Shown here in pieces: positions 17,607-24,866 of a stretch of DNA of 64,000 nt (position 1 is its first letter; every line of letters starts with the position of its first letter). This stretch comes from Bacteroidota bacterium (lineage in GTDB: Bacteria; Bacteroidota; Bacteroidia; Sphingobacteriales; Sphingobacteriaceae), in assembly GCA_013288685.1 (NCBI GenBank), contig JABDBM010000001.1, forward strand, positions 153,523 to 217,522, read 5' to 3'. A program made the translations under genes and the position numbers. The notes beneath the pieces were generated by a model. It saw only the letters and a list, made by a program, of their open reading frames with translations. It ran no database searches and had not been told where the DNA came from.

Positions 17607-18383
17607 CTATTCTTTCGGCTTCGGCGGCAAATTCCGCATGTTAAACTTTGGCTTGTAGGCTGGCTTTGCTTCGATGGTTTCGGACGGCGTGGTTGGCGCA
17701 ACAATTTGCTCACTGGTGGTTTCTTCAACAGCGGGGGGGGATGCAGGTTCTGCCTTATTCTCTGCATTCTCAGCCGGTTTCGGGATAGTCGCCGCCTTAA
17801 ACTTTGGTTTAAAACCCAGTTTAGGTGAGGGAGAAGGGGATGCTGCTATCTGCGAATTTTCGGAATTAGCCTCAACAACGGGCGGATTCAAAGGTTCTTC
17901 CTTTTTATCTTCGGTAGTACTAACAGCCTTCGCGGTAACTCCTGCTTTAAACTTGGGTACAAAACCTAATTTTGGCGCAGGTGCGGCATCCGGTAAATTT
18001 TCGGTGGCCGCAGGGGCATCTGGTGGGTTTACAGTTTCCTCCTTTTTATCAGCCGGTGCAGGCTTTGGCATATTGCCGGCCCTAAACTTGGGTGCAAAAC
18101 CCAATTTAGGCGATGGTGCAGGAGTCGCTGTGGCCTCCGATAAACTTTCCGTTATGGTTTGCTCGGCGAGCGGATTATCGATATGTACTTTTTCTGTTTT
18201 AACCTCGGGCGCCAGGGGATATTGTCGCCTTAATTTGTTGAACCAGTATTTTTTGGTATGATCAAAACTCTTTTCGCCCATTTGCTCAAAGTGGTTCTTA
18301 AATTCAGAAAATAACGACTGCCCGCCTTGTTCCAGGGCAACCAGGTCAATTCTTTTCTTCTTAAAAAACTCTTCGAATGTCAT
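17607..18383 (-). CDS. Unrecognised protein with a short N-terminal domain and four PKLGFxPKFxAG repeats
   Basis: The 258-residue product has a charged N-terminal domain (1-57, MTFEEFFKKKRIDLVALEQG, then an FWFNKLRRQYPL-like helix). A long Ala/Pro/Glu-rich disordered tail follows, carrying the motif PKLGFxPKFxAG at about 92-103, 137-148 and 187-198 and a degenerate end copy (YKPKFNMRNLPPKPKE, 242-258). The spacing is 45-55 residues. Regular motifs in a disordered tail suggest docking sites for a partner or nucleic acid. There is no signal peptide. It is first in position after, and on the same strand as, DUF2442 and yebC, but separated by an AT-rich hairpin. Confidence 0.75.
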   Translation of the reverse strand: MTFEEFFKKKRIDLVALEQGGQSLFSEFKNHFEQMGEKSFDHTKKYWFNKLRRQYPLAPEVKTEKVHIDNPLAEQTITESLSEATATPAPSPKLGFAPKFRAGNMPKPAPADKKEETVNPPDAPAATENLPDAAPAPKLGFVPKFKAGVTAKAVSTTEDKKEEPLNPPVVEANSENSQIAASPSPSPKLGFKPKFKAATIPKPAENAENKAEPASPPAVEETTSEQIVAPTTPSETIEAKPAYKPKFNMRNLPPKPKE

Positions 18384-18389
18384 GGGGGG

Positions 18390-18483
18390 AATTTGAAAAT
18401 TATTTAATTTGAGGATTTGAAAATGTGTTGATTTGAACTTTGTGAATTAATTTTCAAATTTTCAAATCAACGCATTTTCAAAT
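18390..18483. repeat. AT-rich intergenic inverted repeat
   Basis: ATTTGAAAATG/GTTGATTTG on one side and CAAATCAAC/CATTTTCAAAT on the other form imperfect arms. It covers the gap between the repeat-motif gene and the DUF2442 gene and reaches into the latter's stop codon (18478-18480). A similar element is at 18716-18785. Confidence 0.75.
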
Positions 18484-18693
18484 TGAAACTTCCACATCCA
18501 ATTGGTTAAACCGGATACCCTTGTCTGTTTGCACCCAATCTTCGCGCTCGGCATCAGTAGCTGTTGCTAATTTAGGGAACCATTCTAATGGGAATACCTG
18601 CTGTTTGCCGTTGTCCATTTCAACAAAAAGCAGGCCGTTGCTAAAGGTTACTTTAACTTTTTTGTCTTGCTTACGAGTGGAGATTAGTGGCAT
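18478..18693 (-). CDS. DUF2442 domain protein
   Basis: The 71-residue protein matches DUF2442 in its pattern of a short strand-rich start (KVKVTFSNGLLFVEMDNGKQQVFPLEWFPKL) and the ending GIRFNQLDVEVSI. The family's function is unknown; members are often near toxin-antitoxin-like or regulatory genes. Here it sits between yebC and the repeat-motif protein on the same strand. Its TGA stop lies inside an intergenic inverted repeat. Confidence 0.8.
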   Translation of the reverse strand: MPLISTRKQDKKVKVTFSNGLLFVEMDNGKQQVFPLEWFPKLATATDAEREDWVQTDKGIRFNQLDVEVSI

Positions 18694-18715
18694 CGTATTA
18701 ATTTGAATATTTTTT

Positions 18716-18785
18716 AATTTGAAAATTTGAAAATGGAGCTATCAAAGTTAATTTTCAAATCTTCAAATCGCCACATTTTCAAATT
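18716..18785. repeat. AT-rich intergenic inverted repeat, second copy
   Basis: AATTTGAAAATTTGAAAATG on the left pairs imperfectly with CATTTTCAAATT on the right. It resembles the element at 18390-18483 and lies between DUF2442 and yebC. Confidence 0.75.
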
Positions 18786-18790
18786 GAAAA

Positions 18791-19516
18791 TTATTCCGCC
18801 ATATTATGGTACACCGCCTGCACGTCATCGTCTTCTTCAAGGCGGTCAATCAGCTTCATAATATCGGTAATTTGTTCTTCGGTTACTTCGTGGAATGATT
18901 GTGCCACACGCTCCAGCTTGGCCGATTTTACTTCGATGCCGGCTTCTTCCAGCGCCTTTTGCATCTTACCGAAATCTTCAAACGCAGCGTGCATTACGCC
19001 AATGTCGTTGCCATTTTCGTCGGCTTCCACAAACAAGTCTTCCAGGCCGGCATCAATCAGTTCAAATTCCAGTTCTTCCAGGTCGCGGTTGCCGGGTTCA
19101 AAAGTGAAAACCGATTTACGGGTGAAAATAAAGTCCAGCGACCCAGTCTTACCCAGTGAACCGCCATATTTGGTAAAATAGCTGCGCACGTTGGCTACTG
19201 TACGGTTAATGTTATCGGTAGCGGTTTCCACCAGTACGGCAACACCGTAAGGCGCGTAACCTTCGTACACTATTTCTTCGTAATCCTTTTCATCGCGACT
19301 GATGGCACGTTTGATGGCAGCCTCTACACGATCTTTAGGCATGTTTACCGCCTTTGAGTTTTGTACGGCTGTGCGCAAGCGCGAGTTGGTGTTGATATCG
19401 CCACCACCGGCTTTTACCGCCATTACAATTTCCTTACCCAAACGGGTAAACTGCACTGCCATTTTGCTCCAGCGCTTTAATTTTCTCTCTTTACGAAATT
19501 CAAATGCTCTTCCCAT
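18791..19516 (-). CDS. yebC: YebC/PmpR-family protein
   Basis: The 241-residue protein starts MGRAFEFRKERKLKRWSKMA and continues with the family pattern AVKAGGGDINTNSRLRTAVQNSKAVNMPKDRVEAAIKRA. Three-domain YebC proteins have been described as DNA-binding regulators, and more recently as translation factors that help ribosomes at proline stretches; the sequence cannot decide. The length is normal for the family. The upstream DNA holds short tandem GAACTATGAAC-like words before the ATG. Confidence 0.95.
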   Translation of the reverse strand: MGRAFEFRKERKLKRWSKMAVQFTRLGKEIVMAVKAGGGDINTNSRLRTAVQNSKAVNMPKDRVEAAIKRAISRDEKDYEEIVYEGYAPYGVAVLVETATDNINRTVANVRSYFTKYGGSLGKTGSLDFIFTRKSVFTFEPGNRDLEELEFELIDAGLEDLFVEADENGNDIGVMHAAFEDFGKMQKALEEAGIEVKSAKLERVAQSFHEVTEEQITDIMKLIDRLEEDDDVQAVYHNMAE

Positions 19517-19659
19517 TTCTTTTTAGTTCATAGTTGATGGTTCATAGTTCATGGCCATCTTTCGATATTAATAGAATCAGCGAATATAATACTTGTTTTT
19601 TCTTCTATCAATCAGATGGTGTGCAATTCTAATTGTCGTACAAAATATAAAAGTAACGA

Positions 19660-19765
19660 TTTGTCATCCTGAGTGTAGCAAAGGATCTTCTCCGCCCTGC
19701 AATAGTCCACATGTGTGGTTCGCCATATATCGCAGAAGATCCTTCGCTGCGCTCGGGATGACAAA
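19660..19765. repeat. 106-bp inverted repeat of the GTCATCCTGAG family
   Basis: Ends TTTGTCATCCTGAG and CTCGGGATGACAAA pair, and AAGGATCTTCT pairs with AGAAGATCCTT further in. The centre CGCCCTGCAATAGTCCACAT is shared with 27064-27170 (CGCCCTGCGATAGTCCACAT), so the two are copies of one element. Confidence 0.85.
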
Positions 19766-19809
19766 AAGAAAAAACCTCTTAGCTTTAACCTTTAAGCTTT
19801 TACCTTAAA

Positions 19810-20763
19810 TTAAACAATATCCTTTAAATTTAACAGCATATCGGCCACCATTTTTGGCAGGTCGTACTCCAGTTTCCAGCCCCAGTCGTTTTGGGCGGTA
19901 CTGTCGTCAATTGATTTTGGCCAGCTGTCGGCTATGGCTTGCCGCGAATCGCTTTCGGCGTAGCTTATTTCAAAGTTAGGGATATGTTTTTTTATTTCCC
20001 CGGCCAGTTGCGTTGGGGTAAAGCTAACTCCTGCTAAATTATAGGATGAACGGATACTTACCTTGTCGGCAGGCGCATCCATCAAAGCTATGGTGGCACG
20101 GATGGCATCGTCCATATACATCATGGGAAGGGCGGTATTGGCCGAAAGGAAACTTTCGTAACTTCCCGTTTTTAGCGCCTGGTGAAATATGTGCACGGCA
20201 TAATCGGTAGTGCCGCCACCTGGATTTGCCCGCCAGCCAATTAAACCGGGGTACCGCAGACTGCGGACATCCAACCCGTATTTTTCGAAATAGTATTCGC
20301 ACCAGCGTTCGCCGGCCAGTTTGCTGAAACCGTAAACCGTGTTGGGGTCCATTACGCAATATTGCGGCGTATCGTGCTGTGGCGAATGCGGGCCGAAGAC
20401 GGCTATGGAACTTGGCCAAAAAACTTTCGCAACTTTAAATTCCACTGCAAAATCGAGTACGTGAAGCAGGCCGCTCATGTTTAAATCCCAGGCCATTCTG
20501 GGTTTTTGTTCGCCTACAGCCGAAAGGATAGCTGCCAGCAAATACACCTGTGTGGGCCGGTGTTTTTCAAATATATGGTGCAGGTTATCCTTATCCAGCA
20601 CGTTCACAATTTCGTAAGGACCGCTGTTTTTCCGCATGTTATATACGGGGCTTTTTAAGTCGGAGGCGATTACAGCTTCTTCGCCGTAAATTCCTCTTAA
20701 AGCAGCCACCAGTTCAGTCCCAATCTGGCCGTTAGCGCCAATCACCAAAATCTTTTCGCTCAT
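19810..20763 (-). CDS. NAD-dependent epimerase/dehydratase, L-threonine 3-dehydrogenase type
   Basis: The 317-residue extended SDR has the NAD motif GANGQIGTEL (about 8-17), PSSIAVFGP with the active Ser, and YGFSKLAGE with Tyr and Lys of YxxxK. The phrases RYPGLIGWRANPGGGTTDYAVHIFH and LPMMYMDDAIRATI closely follow the SDR-type L-threonine dehydrogenases, which oxidise threonine to 2-amino-3-ketobutyrate. The KBL partner is not adjacent. The start is supported by a TACCTTTG box 20 nt upstream. Confidence 0.85.
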   Translation of the reverse strand: MSEKILVIGANGQIGTELVAALRGIYGEEAVIASDLKSPVYNMRKNSGPYEIVNVLDKDNLHHIFEKHRPTQVYLLAAILSAVGEQKPRMAWDLNMSGLLHVLDFAVEFKVAKVFWPSSIAVFGPHSPQHDTPQYCVMDPNTVYGFSKLAGERWCEYYFEKYGLDVRSLRYPGLIGWRANPGGGTTDYAVHIFHQALKTGSYESFLSANTALPMMYMDDAIRATIALMDAPADKVSIRSSYNLAGVSFTPTQLAGEIKKHIPNFEISYAESDSRQAIADSWPKSIDDSTAQNDWGWKLEYDLPKMVADMLLNLKDIV

Positions 20764-20782
20764 ACAAATCGTTTTGCGGGGA

Positions 20783-20790
20783 CAAAGGTA
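20783..20790 (-). promoter_or_regulatory. -7 box of the threonine-dehydrogenase gene
   Basis: On the minus strand the sequence reads TACCTTTG, matching TAnnTTTG, with its end 20 nt from the ATG. No clear TTTG is seen at the -33 position. Confidence 0.5.
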
Positions 20791-21149
20791 GGGATTTGGG
20801 GGGATAATTGTTGAAAGGTTGTAAAGTTGAAATGTTGGAAAGTTGTTGATTAAGTTAATTAAGTTAATTAAGTTGGATTGATTGAGTTGATTAAGTTAGA
20901 ATGAGTTGATTAAGACAATCCTTAAATCAGCTAATCCTACGAATCATGGTTCAGACAGTTGCGTTAGCGATAGCAGTGGATACCGGCCCGCGCTTAAGGC
21001 CTGAAGGCGTATGAACGGATAGCGCGGGCCAAAGGCAACGCCCCAATTTTAGTTAATAGTTGATTAAGTGAGTGGTTGGTTAAGTTGATAGCTATCGATA
21101 ACGGGTTACCTTTAAATTGCAGCGGTATTAATGTGAAAAATAAGAACCC
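20791..21149. repeat. Intergenic stretch with AT-rich tandem words and a GC-rich hairpin
   Basis: From about 20845 to 20915 the words TTAATTAAG and TTGATTAAG repeat irregularly, and they recur near 21055-21085. Between them sits a perfect 10-bp stem GGCCCGCGCT (20985-20994) / AGCGCGGGCC (21021-21030) with a 26-nt loop, far richer in GC than its surroundings. The hairpin looks like an inserted mobile or REP-like unit. No gene is seen. Confidence 0.65.
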
Positions 21150-21452
21150 ATGCAGTTTGATTTTGGATTATTAAGCAGGCATCACAAAACTCTTTTAGTT
21201 ACCATCGTTTATTTTTTACTTTGGTTCAGATTATGGTGGTTAGAGAGTCAAATTTATTTACATACCCAGGCTGGCGATAGGATTGCACTTGGTGAGGGTA
21301 TTACTTATGGTGGCTTGCTAGCTATGCTCTTTGCTGTATTTTTAAGTTTCGCACTTGTTATCAAGTTATGGTTTAACCGCGACGTGATATTTTGCCTGCT
21401 TTGGCTTGTTACAATATGGCTGCCGGTAGTATATATGATTTGGCGGCAGTAG
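21150..21452 (+). CDS. Small membrane protein of unknown function
   Basis: The 100-residue product has three likely TM helices (about 15-30, 52-73 and 80-97) with little soluble sequence. It is not recognised. It stands alone between a repeat-rich region and asd. The ATG follows an AT-rich leader without a clear ribosome-binding site. Confidence 0.6.
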   Translation: MQFDFGLLSRHHKTLLVTIVYFLLWFRLWWLESQIYLHTQAGDRIALGEGITYGGLLAMLFAVFLSFALVIKLWFNRDVIFCLLWLVTIWLPVVYMIWRQ

Positions 21453-21601
21453 GTCGATGCTTTAAATAATACTCCCCAAAACAACCAATCAGACACAGTA
21501 TTTAGTTAATATACTAAACAGGTAGACTTAATTCCATATTAAAATCAAAAAAAATCGCATCTTTGTAACCAAAATTTATTTATTCATAACAATTTAACAA
21601 A

Positions 21602-21655
21602 ATGAAACCTCCTGAAGGAAGCTTCATTACCATTAAAAAACAAATTATACAATGA
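21602..21655 (+). CDS. Possible 17-residue leader peptide overlapping the asd start
   Basis: An ATG at 21602 opens the peptide MKPPEGSFITIKKQIIQ, whose TGA overlaps the asd start codon as ATGA. Seven of its last nine residues are Ile, Thr or Lys, which are all end products of the aspartate-semialdehyde pathway. That pattern and the translational coupling suggest a leader peptide; there is no family evidence, and a chance frame of this size is possible. Confidence 0.4.
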   Translation: MKPPEGSFITIKKQIIQ

Positions 21656-22662
21656 AAGTCGCAGTAGTAGGTGCCACAGGTTTGGTGGGCACTAAAATGT
21701 TGCAGGTCCTTGCGGAACGCAACTTCCCCGTTACAGAATTAATTCCGGTAGCTTCAGAGAAAAGTGTTGGTAAACAAATCACTTTTAAGGGTAAGCAGTA
21801 CACGATTGTTTCTGTTGAGGATGCGATAAAGCAGAAGCCCGATGTTGCCATATTTTCGGCAGGGGGCAGCACTTCATTGGCACAGGCGCCGCTTTTTGCA
21901 GCTGCCGGTACAACAGTTATTGATAATTCATCGGCCTGGCGCATGGACCCCACCAAAAAACTGGTAGTGCCCGAGGTAAATGCCGATGTGTTGACGGCCG
22001 ATGACAAAATCATCGCCAACCCAAATTGTTCTACCATACAAATGGTAGTGGCCCTAAAACCGCTGCACGATAAATATAAAATTAAAAGGGTAGTGGTATC
22101 TACCTACCAATCCGTAACCGGTACCGGCGTAAAAGCGGTTGACCAGTTATTTAATGAGCGTAAAGGTATCGACGGTCCTAAGGTTTATCCTTATACCATT
22201 GATTTGAATGTGATCCCGCAAATTGACGTATTTACCGAAAACGGTTACACCAAAGAAGAAATGAAAATGGTGAACGAGACCGTTAAAATTATGGGCGACG
22301 ACAGCATTAAGGTAACTGCTACCACAGTGCGTATCCCGGTAATGGGCGGCCACTCCGAATCGGTAAATATTGAGTTTTTACACGATTTTGATTTGAGCGA
22401 AGTAAGGGAACTGCTGGCAAAATCGCCGGGCATTGTGGTGGTTGACGATACTGCCAACTTAAAATACCCGATGCCGCTTGATGCGCACGATAAGGATGAA
22501 GTATTTGTAGGCCGTTTGCGCCGCGACGAAAGTCAGCCGAATACATTGAACTGCTGGATAGTATCCGACAACCTGCGTAAAGGTGCAGCTACCAATGCGG
22601 TGCAAATTGCAGAGTATTTGGCTGCCAAGCATTTGATTGGGCAGGGGGAAGAAGTTGCTTAA
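21652..22662 (+). CDS. asd: Aspartate-semialdehyde dehydrogenase
   Basis: The 336-residue enzyme has the NADP-binding start MKVAVVGATGLVGTKML, the active-site Cys126 in ANPNCSTIQM and the conserved GGHSESV His (about 230). It reduces aspartyl-4-phosphate to the semialdehyde, the branch-point precursor of lysine, threonine, methionine and isoleucine, in the cytoplasm. The start codon overlaps the stop of a short upstream frame. A partial repeat and a terminator follow. Confidence 0.96.
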   Translation: MKVAVVGATGLVGTKMLQVLAERNFPVTELIPVASEKSVGKQITFKGKQYTIVSVEDAIKQKPDVAIFSAGGSTSLAQAPLFAAAGTTVIDNSSAWRMDPTKKLVVPEVNADVLTADDKIIANPNCSTIQMVVALKPLHDKYKIKRVVVSTYQSVTGTGVKAVDQLFNERKGIDGPKVYPYTIDLNVIPQIDVFTENGYTKEEMKMVNETVKIMGDDSIKVTATTVRIPVMGGHSESVNIEFLHDFDLSEVRELLAKSPGIVVVDDTANLKYPMPLDAHDKDEVFVGRLRRDESQPNTLNCWIVSDNLRKGAATNAVQIAEYLAAKHLIGQGEEVA

Positions 22663-22663
22663 C

Positions 22664-22749
22664 GAACCTGCATAGTTCGCAATGCATAGCATATAAGTTT
22701 TTTCGCTTCGCTCAAGAGATAGTTTCTCACTGCGTTCGAAATGACATGG
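22664..22749. repeat. Partial GTCATTTCGA-family element
   Basis: The right part, TTCTCACTGCGTTCGAAATGACATGG, matches the right end of the 37371-37481 element (TTTCTCGCTCGCGCTCGAAATGACATGG). The segment TAGTTCGCAA is shared too. The left arm is missing, so this is a truncated copy after asd. Confidence 0.6.
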
Positions 22750-22760
22750 TTTTTAATATT

Positions 22761-22794
22761 AAAATAGGGATAATCAGTAGGTTATCCCTATTTT
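22761..22794. terminator. Hairpin terminator after asd
   Basis: A perfect 13-bp stem AAAATAGGGATAA / TTATCCCTATTTT with an 8-nt loop (22774-22781) lies downstream of asd and ends in a T run. The right arm and its flank (TTATCCCTATTTTTATGGA) are repeated at 24042-24060 before the second of the two paralogous genes. Confidence 0.75.
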
Positions 22795-22812
22795 TATGGA
22801 AACAATTTCCTG

Positions 22813-23610
22813 ATGAGAGTTACCTGCCTTTTTGCATTTTTATGCTGTTTTTTTGTTTCGTTTAATTTATTAGCCCAATCCCCAAAAGCTGTTGAGGCCG
22901 ATATTACCGCATCTTTTAATAAAATAGGCTATTGGCACGGTTACCGTTTTAGTCATCCGCAAGATACTACCGTGAATTCGTCCGATTCAGTCTCAAAGGC
23001 AAACAAGGTATTCCGGCAAAAACTAAAGTATTATGCTTCTACCCACCCATTTACATTAAATCTTAGGTTTAGGGACCTCGATAGCAGTTTTTTAACTATA
23101 AGCACCGCCAACGACGGCTTGTTCAGAATTTATTCGTGGGATACCAATTTGGGAGGGACAATGCGGCATTTTGAGAATCTGTTTCAGTATAAAGCGGGCG
23201 CAAAAGTAAGCGCAATACTAAAAGCCGATACAGACGAAGCCAACCGGGAGTACAATTATAATTACTCAAACATATACACGCTAAAAGCGCACGATAATAC
23301 TTTCTATCTCGCTATTTATCAGGGTCAATTTTCGAGAAAGGACCGGACAGAAGGCATACGGGTATTTGCGATAGAAAACGGGGTATTAAACGATAAAGTA
23401 AACCTTATTAAAACAGCCGATGGCTTGCAGAGTCAGCTTTATTACTATTATAATATATTCTCGGTTACCGACAGTATCAGTCCAAATATCCGGTATAATG
23501 AGGCACTAAAAACAATCTCGTTACCGGTTGTTGCGGCCCATGGTAAATTGACCGGCAAGCGTGTGGTGTATAAGTTTAATGGGAGGTGTTTTGAAAAGGT
23601 GGGGGGCTGA
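22813..23610 (+). CDS. Unrecognised secreted protein, copy 1 of a tandem pair
   Basis: The 265-residue protein has a signal peptide (MRVTCLFAFLCCFFVSFNLLAQ) and no lipobox or known domain. It is paralogous to the gene at 24083-24865: both contain a start like AVEADITASFNKIGYW, a central SSDGLFRIYSWDNQTGGTM-type segment and a closing KRVVYKFNGRCFEKV-type strand. Mixed alpha/beta content and the GLFRIYSWD core are conserved. The pair flanks a small minus-strand gene. Confidence 0.7.
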   Translation: MRVTCLFAFLCCFFVSFNLLAQSPKAVEADITASFNKIGYWHGYRFSHPQDTTVNSSDSVSKANKVFRQKLKYYASTHPFTLNLRFRDLDSSFLTISTANDGLFRIYSWDTNLGGTMRHFENLFQYKAGAKVSAILKADTDEANREYNYNYSNIYTLKAHDNTFYLAIYQGQFSRKDRTEGIRVFAIENGVLNDKVNLIKTADGLQSQLYYYYNIFSVTDSISPNIRYNEALKTISLPVVAAHGKLTGKRVVYKFNGRCFEKVGG

Positions 23611-23632
23611 GCTTGATGCCTTGCTACCCTCT

Positions 23633-23663
23633 ATGTCATTTAGGGAACGAACGAGAAATCTTC
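23633..23663. repeat. Left-end fragment of the GTCATTTCGA-family element
   Basis: ATGTCATTTAGGGAACGAACGAGAAATCTT resembles the left end of the 37371-37481 element (GTCATTTCGACCGAGGAACG...GAGAAATCTT). Only the left part is present. Confidence 0.5.
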
Positions 23664-23685
23664 GGGTATCGCTATTTTTCGGCGA

Positions 23686-23925
23686 TTATACCGATGCGTT
23701 CTTTCTGCCTGATGTTTTTTTTCTGGTATTCATTACTTTAGAATGGCCGGTTGGCGCTCCAGTCCGGACTGCCCCCGCGACATTGCTATCAAATTCGACA
23801 GCCGAGGTTTTACCGGTTTTATGATACTCAGCAATCGCGTCACTGATCTTTTTTTTGTTCTCGTCTGTCAACACTGATGGGCTAACCACTAAATCTACAT
23901 TTTTCGGTTCTTTAATATATCCCAT
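23686..23925 (-). CDS. Small protein of unknown function (IKEPKNVDLVV type)
   Basis: The 79-residue product starts MGYIKEPKNVDLVVSPSVLT and contains DENKKKISDAIAEYHKTGK, resembling small Bacteroidota proteins of unknown role that begin KYIKEP.GVDFVV. The C-terminal half (SNVAGAVRTGAPTGHSK and a basic tail) does not fit that recollection and may be an extension. It lies between the paralogous secreted proteins on the opposite strand. There is no signal peptide. Confidence 0.5.
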   Translation of the reverse strand: MGYIKEPKNVDLVVSPSVLTDENKKKISDAIAEYHKTGKTSAVEFDSNVAGAVRTGAPTGHSKVMNTRKKTSGRKNASV

Positions 23926-24082
23926 ATTTGTTAAATCATCAATAACTAAATTTAAGTGATAAAGCGATTTCTGCCGACATTATACCAATATACGAAGAAA
24001 CGGGGTGTTAAAAAAAGTACGAACATTGTTTTTAGCAAAAGGTTATCCCTATTTTTATGGAATTAACTTTAGTTTGCTTTTT

Positions 24083-24865
24083 ATGAAGTTGTTATTTACG
24101 TTTCTGATTATACTGGGATTTGTTGCGGGAGTAGAAGCGCAATCGCTAAAATTAATAGAAACTGATTTGGTTAAATCATTTAAGAAAATACCTTATTTTA
24201 ATAAACAACGATATAAGGGCGCAAAAAACGTTGCCTGGGACGATTCCCTTGCTATTGCCAACGAGGTTTTTGCAAAAACATTACAGCAGTATACCACCCG
24301 TTTCCCGGCAACAATTGCTTATCCGTTTTCGATGTTAAAAAAAGAACATTTGGGCATTTGTACATCATCTGATGGATTGTTCAGAATATACTCGTGGGAT
24401 AATCAAACAGGGGGAACTATGTATTTTTTTGACAACGTCTATCAGTTTAAAACAGGCACAAAAACTTTTTCGAACATTTACAAGCAAAAGGATGAGGGCG
24501 ACGCCGGGCTTGACTTTTACAAAATATACATGATGAAAGTGCAGGGGAAAACTTATTACATAGGGGTTTTTCTGGGGATAGAATCGTCCAGGTATCATTT
24601 CGAAGGCGTAAATATTTTTGCTGTGGAAGATGGAAAGCTGAATGATAATGTTAAGCTGATAAAAACAAAGAGCGGGCTGCGCAGCCTTTTAAGTTACGAG
24701 TATGATGTTGCATCATCCGTTGAATGGAAAAACCAGCCGGAGATAAGTTTTGATGCAACTGCAAACGCCATCAATTTTCCGCTGGTGGCTGCTAATGGTA
24801 AAATGACGCAGAAATTTATTACCTATAAGTTTACGGGGCAATATTTTGAAAGGATAAAAAACTAA
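24083..24865 (+). CDS. Unrecognised secreted protein, copy 2 of a tandem pair
   Basis: The 260-residue protein starts at 24083 with a signal peptide (MKLLFTFLIILGFVAGVEAQ); an in-frame start at 24005 would add a non-signal extension. It is paralogous to the gene at 22813-23610, sharing the SDGLFRIYSWD core and a similar C-terminal ITYKFTGQYFERI. The gene is followed after 1 nt by the GT2 gene, so they may be co-transcribed. Confidence 0.7.
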   Translation: MKLLFTFLIILGFVAGVEAQSLKLIETDLVKSFKKIPYFNKQRYKGAKNVAWDDSLAIANEVFAKTLQQYTTRFPATIAYPFSMLKKEHLGICTSSDGLFRIYSWDNQTGGTMYFFDNVYQFKTGTKTFSNIYKQKDEGDAGLDFYKIYMMKVQGKTYYIGVFLGIESSRYHFEGVNIFAVEDGKLNDNVKLIKTKSGLRSLLSYEYDVASSVEWKNQPEISFDATANAINFPLVAANGKMTQKFITYKFTGQYFERIKN

Positions 24866-24866
24866 C

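Noticed and set aside
17674..18261. A 195-residue plus-strand frame opposite the PKLGF repeat gene
   Set aside because: Its repeats mirror the codon pattern of the minus-strand gene, which has a better start domain and motif logic.
21540..21601. A riboswitch upstream of asd
   Set aside because: The leader is short and AT-rich, with no conserved lysine- or SAM-aptamer core that I could recognise; the short frame is a better explanation.
23561..23824. An 87-residue plus-strand frame overlapping the end of the first secreted paralogue
   Set aside because: It overlaps both a repeat fragment and the minus-strand small gene and has no recognisable feature.
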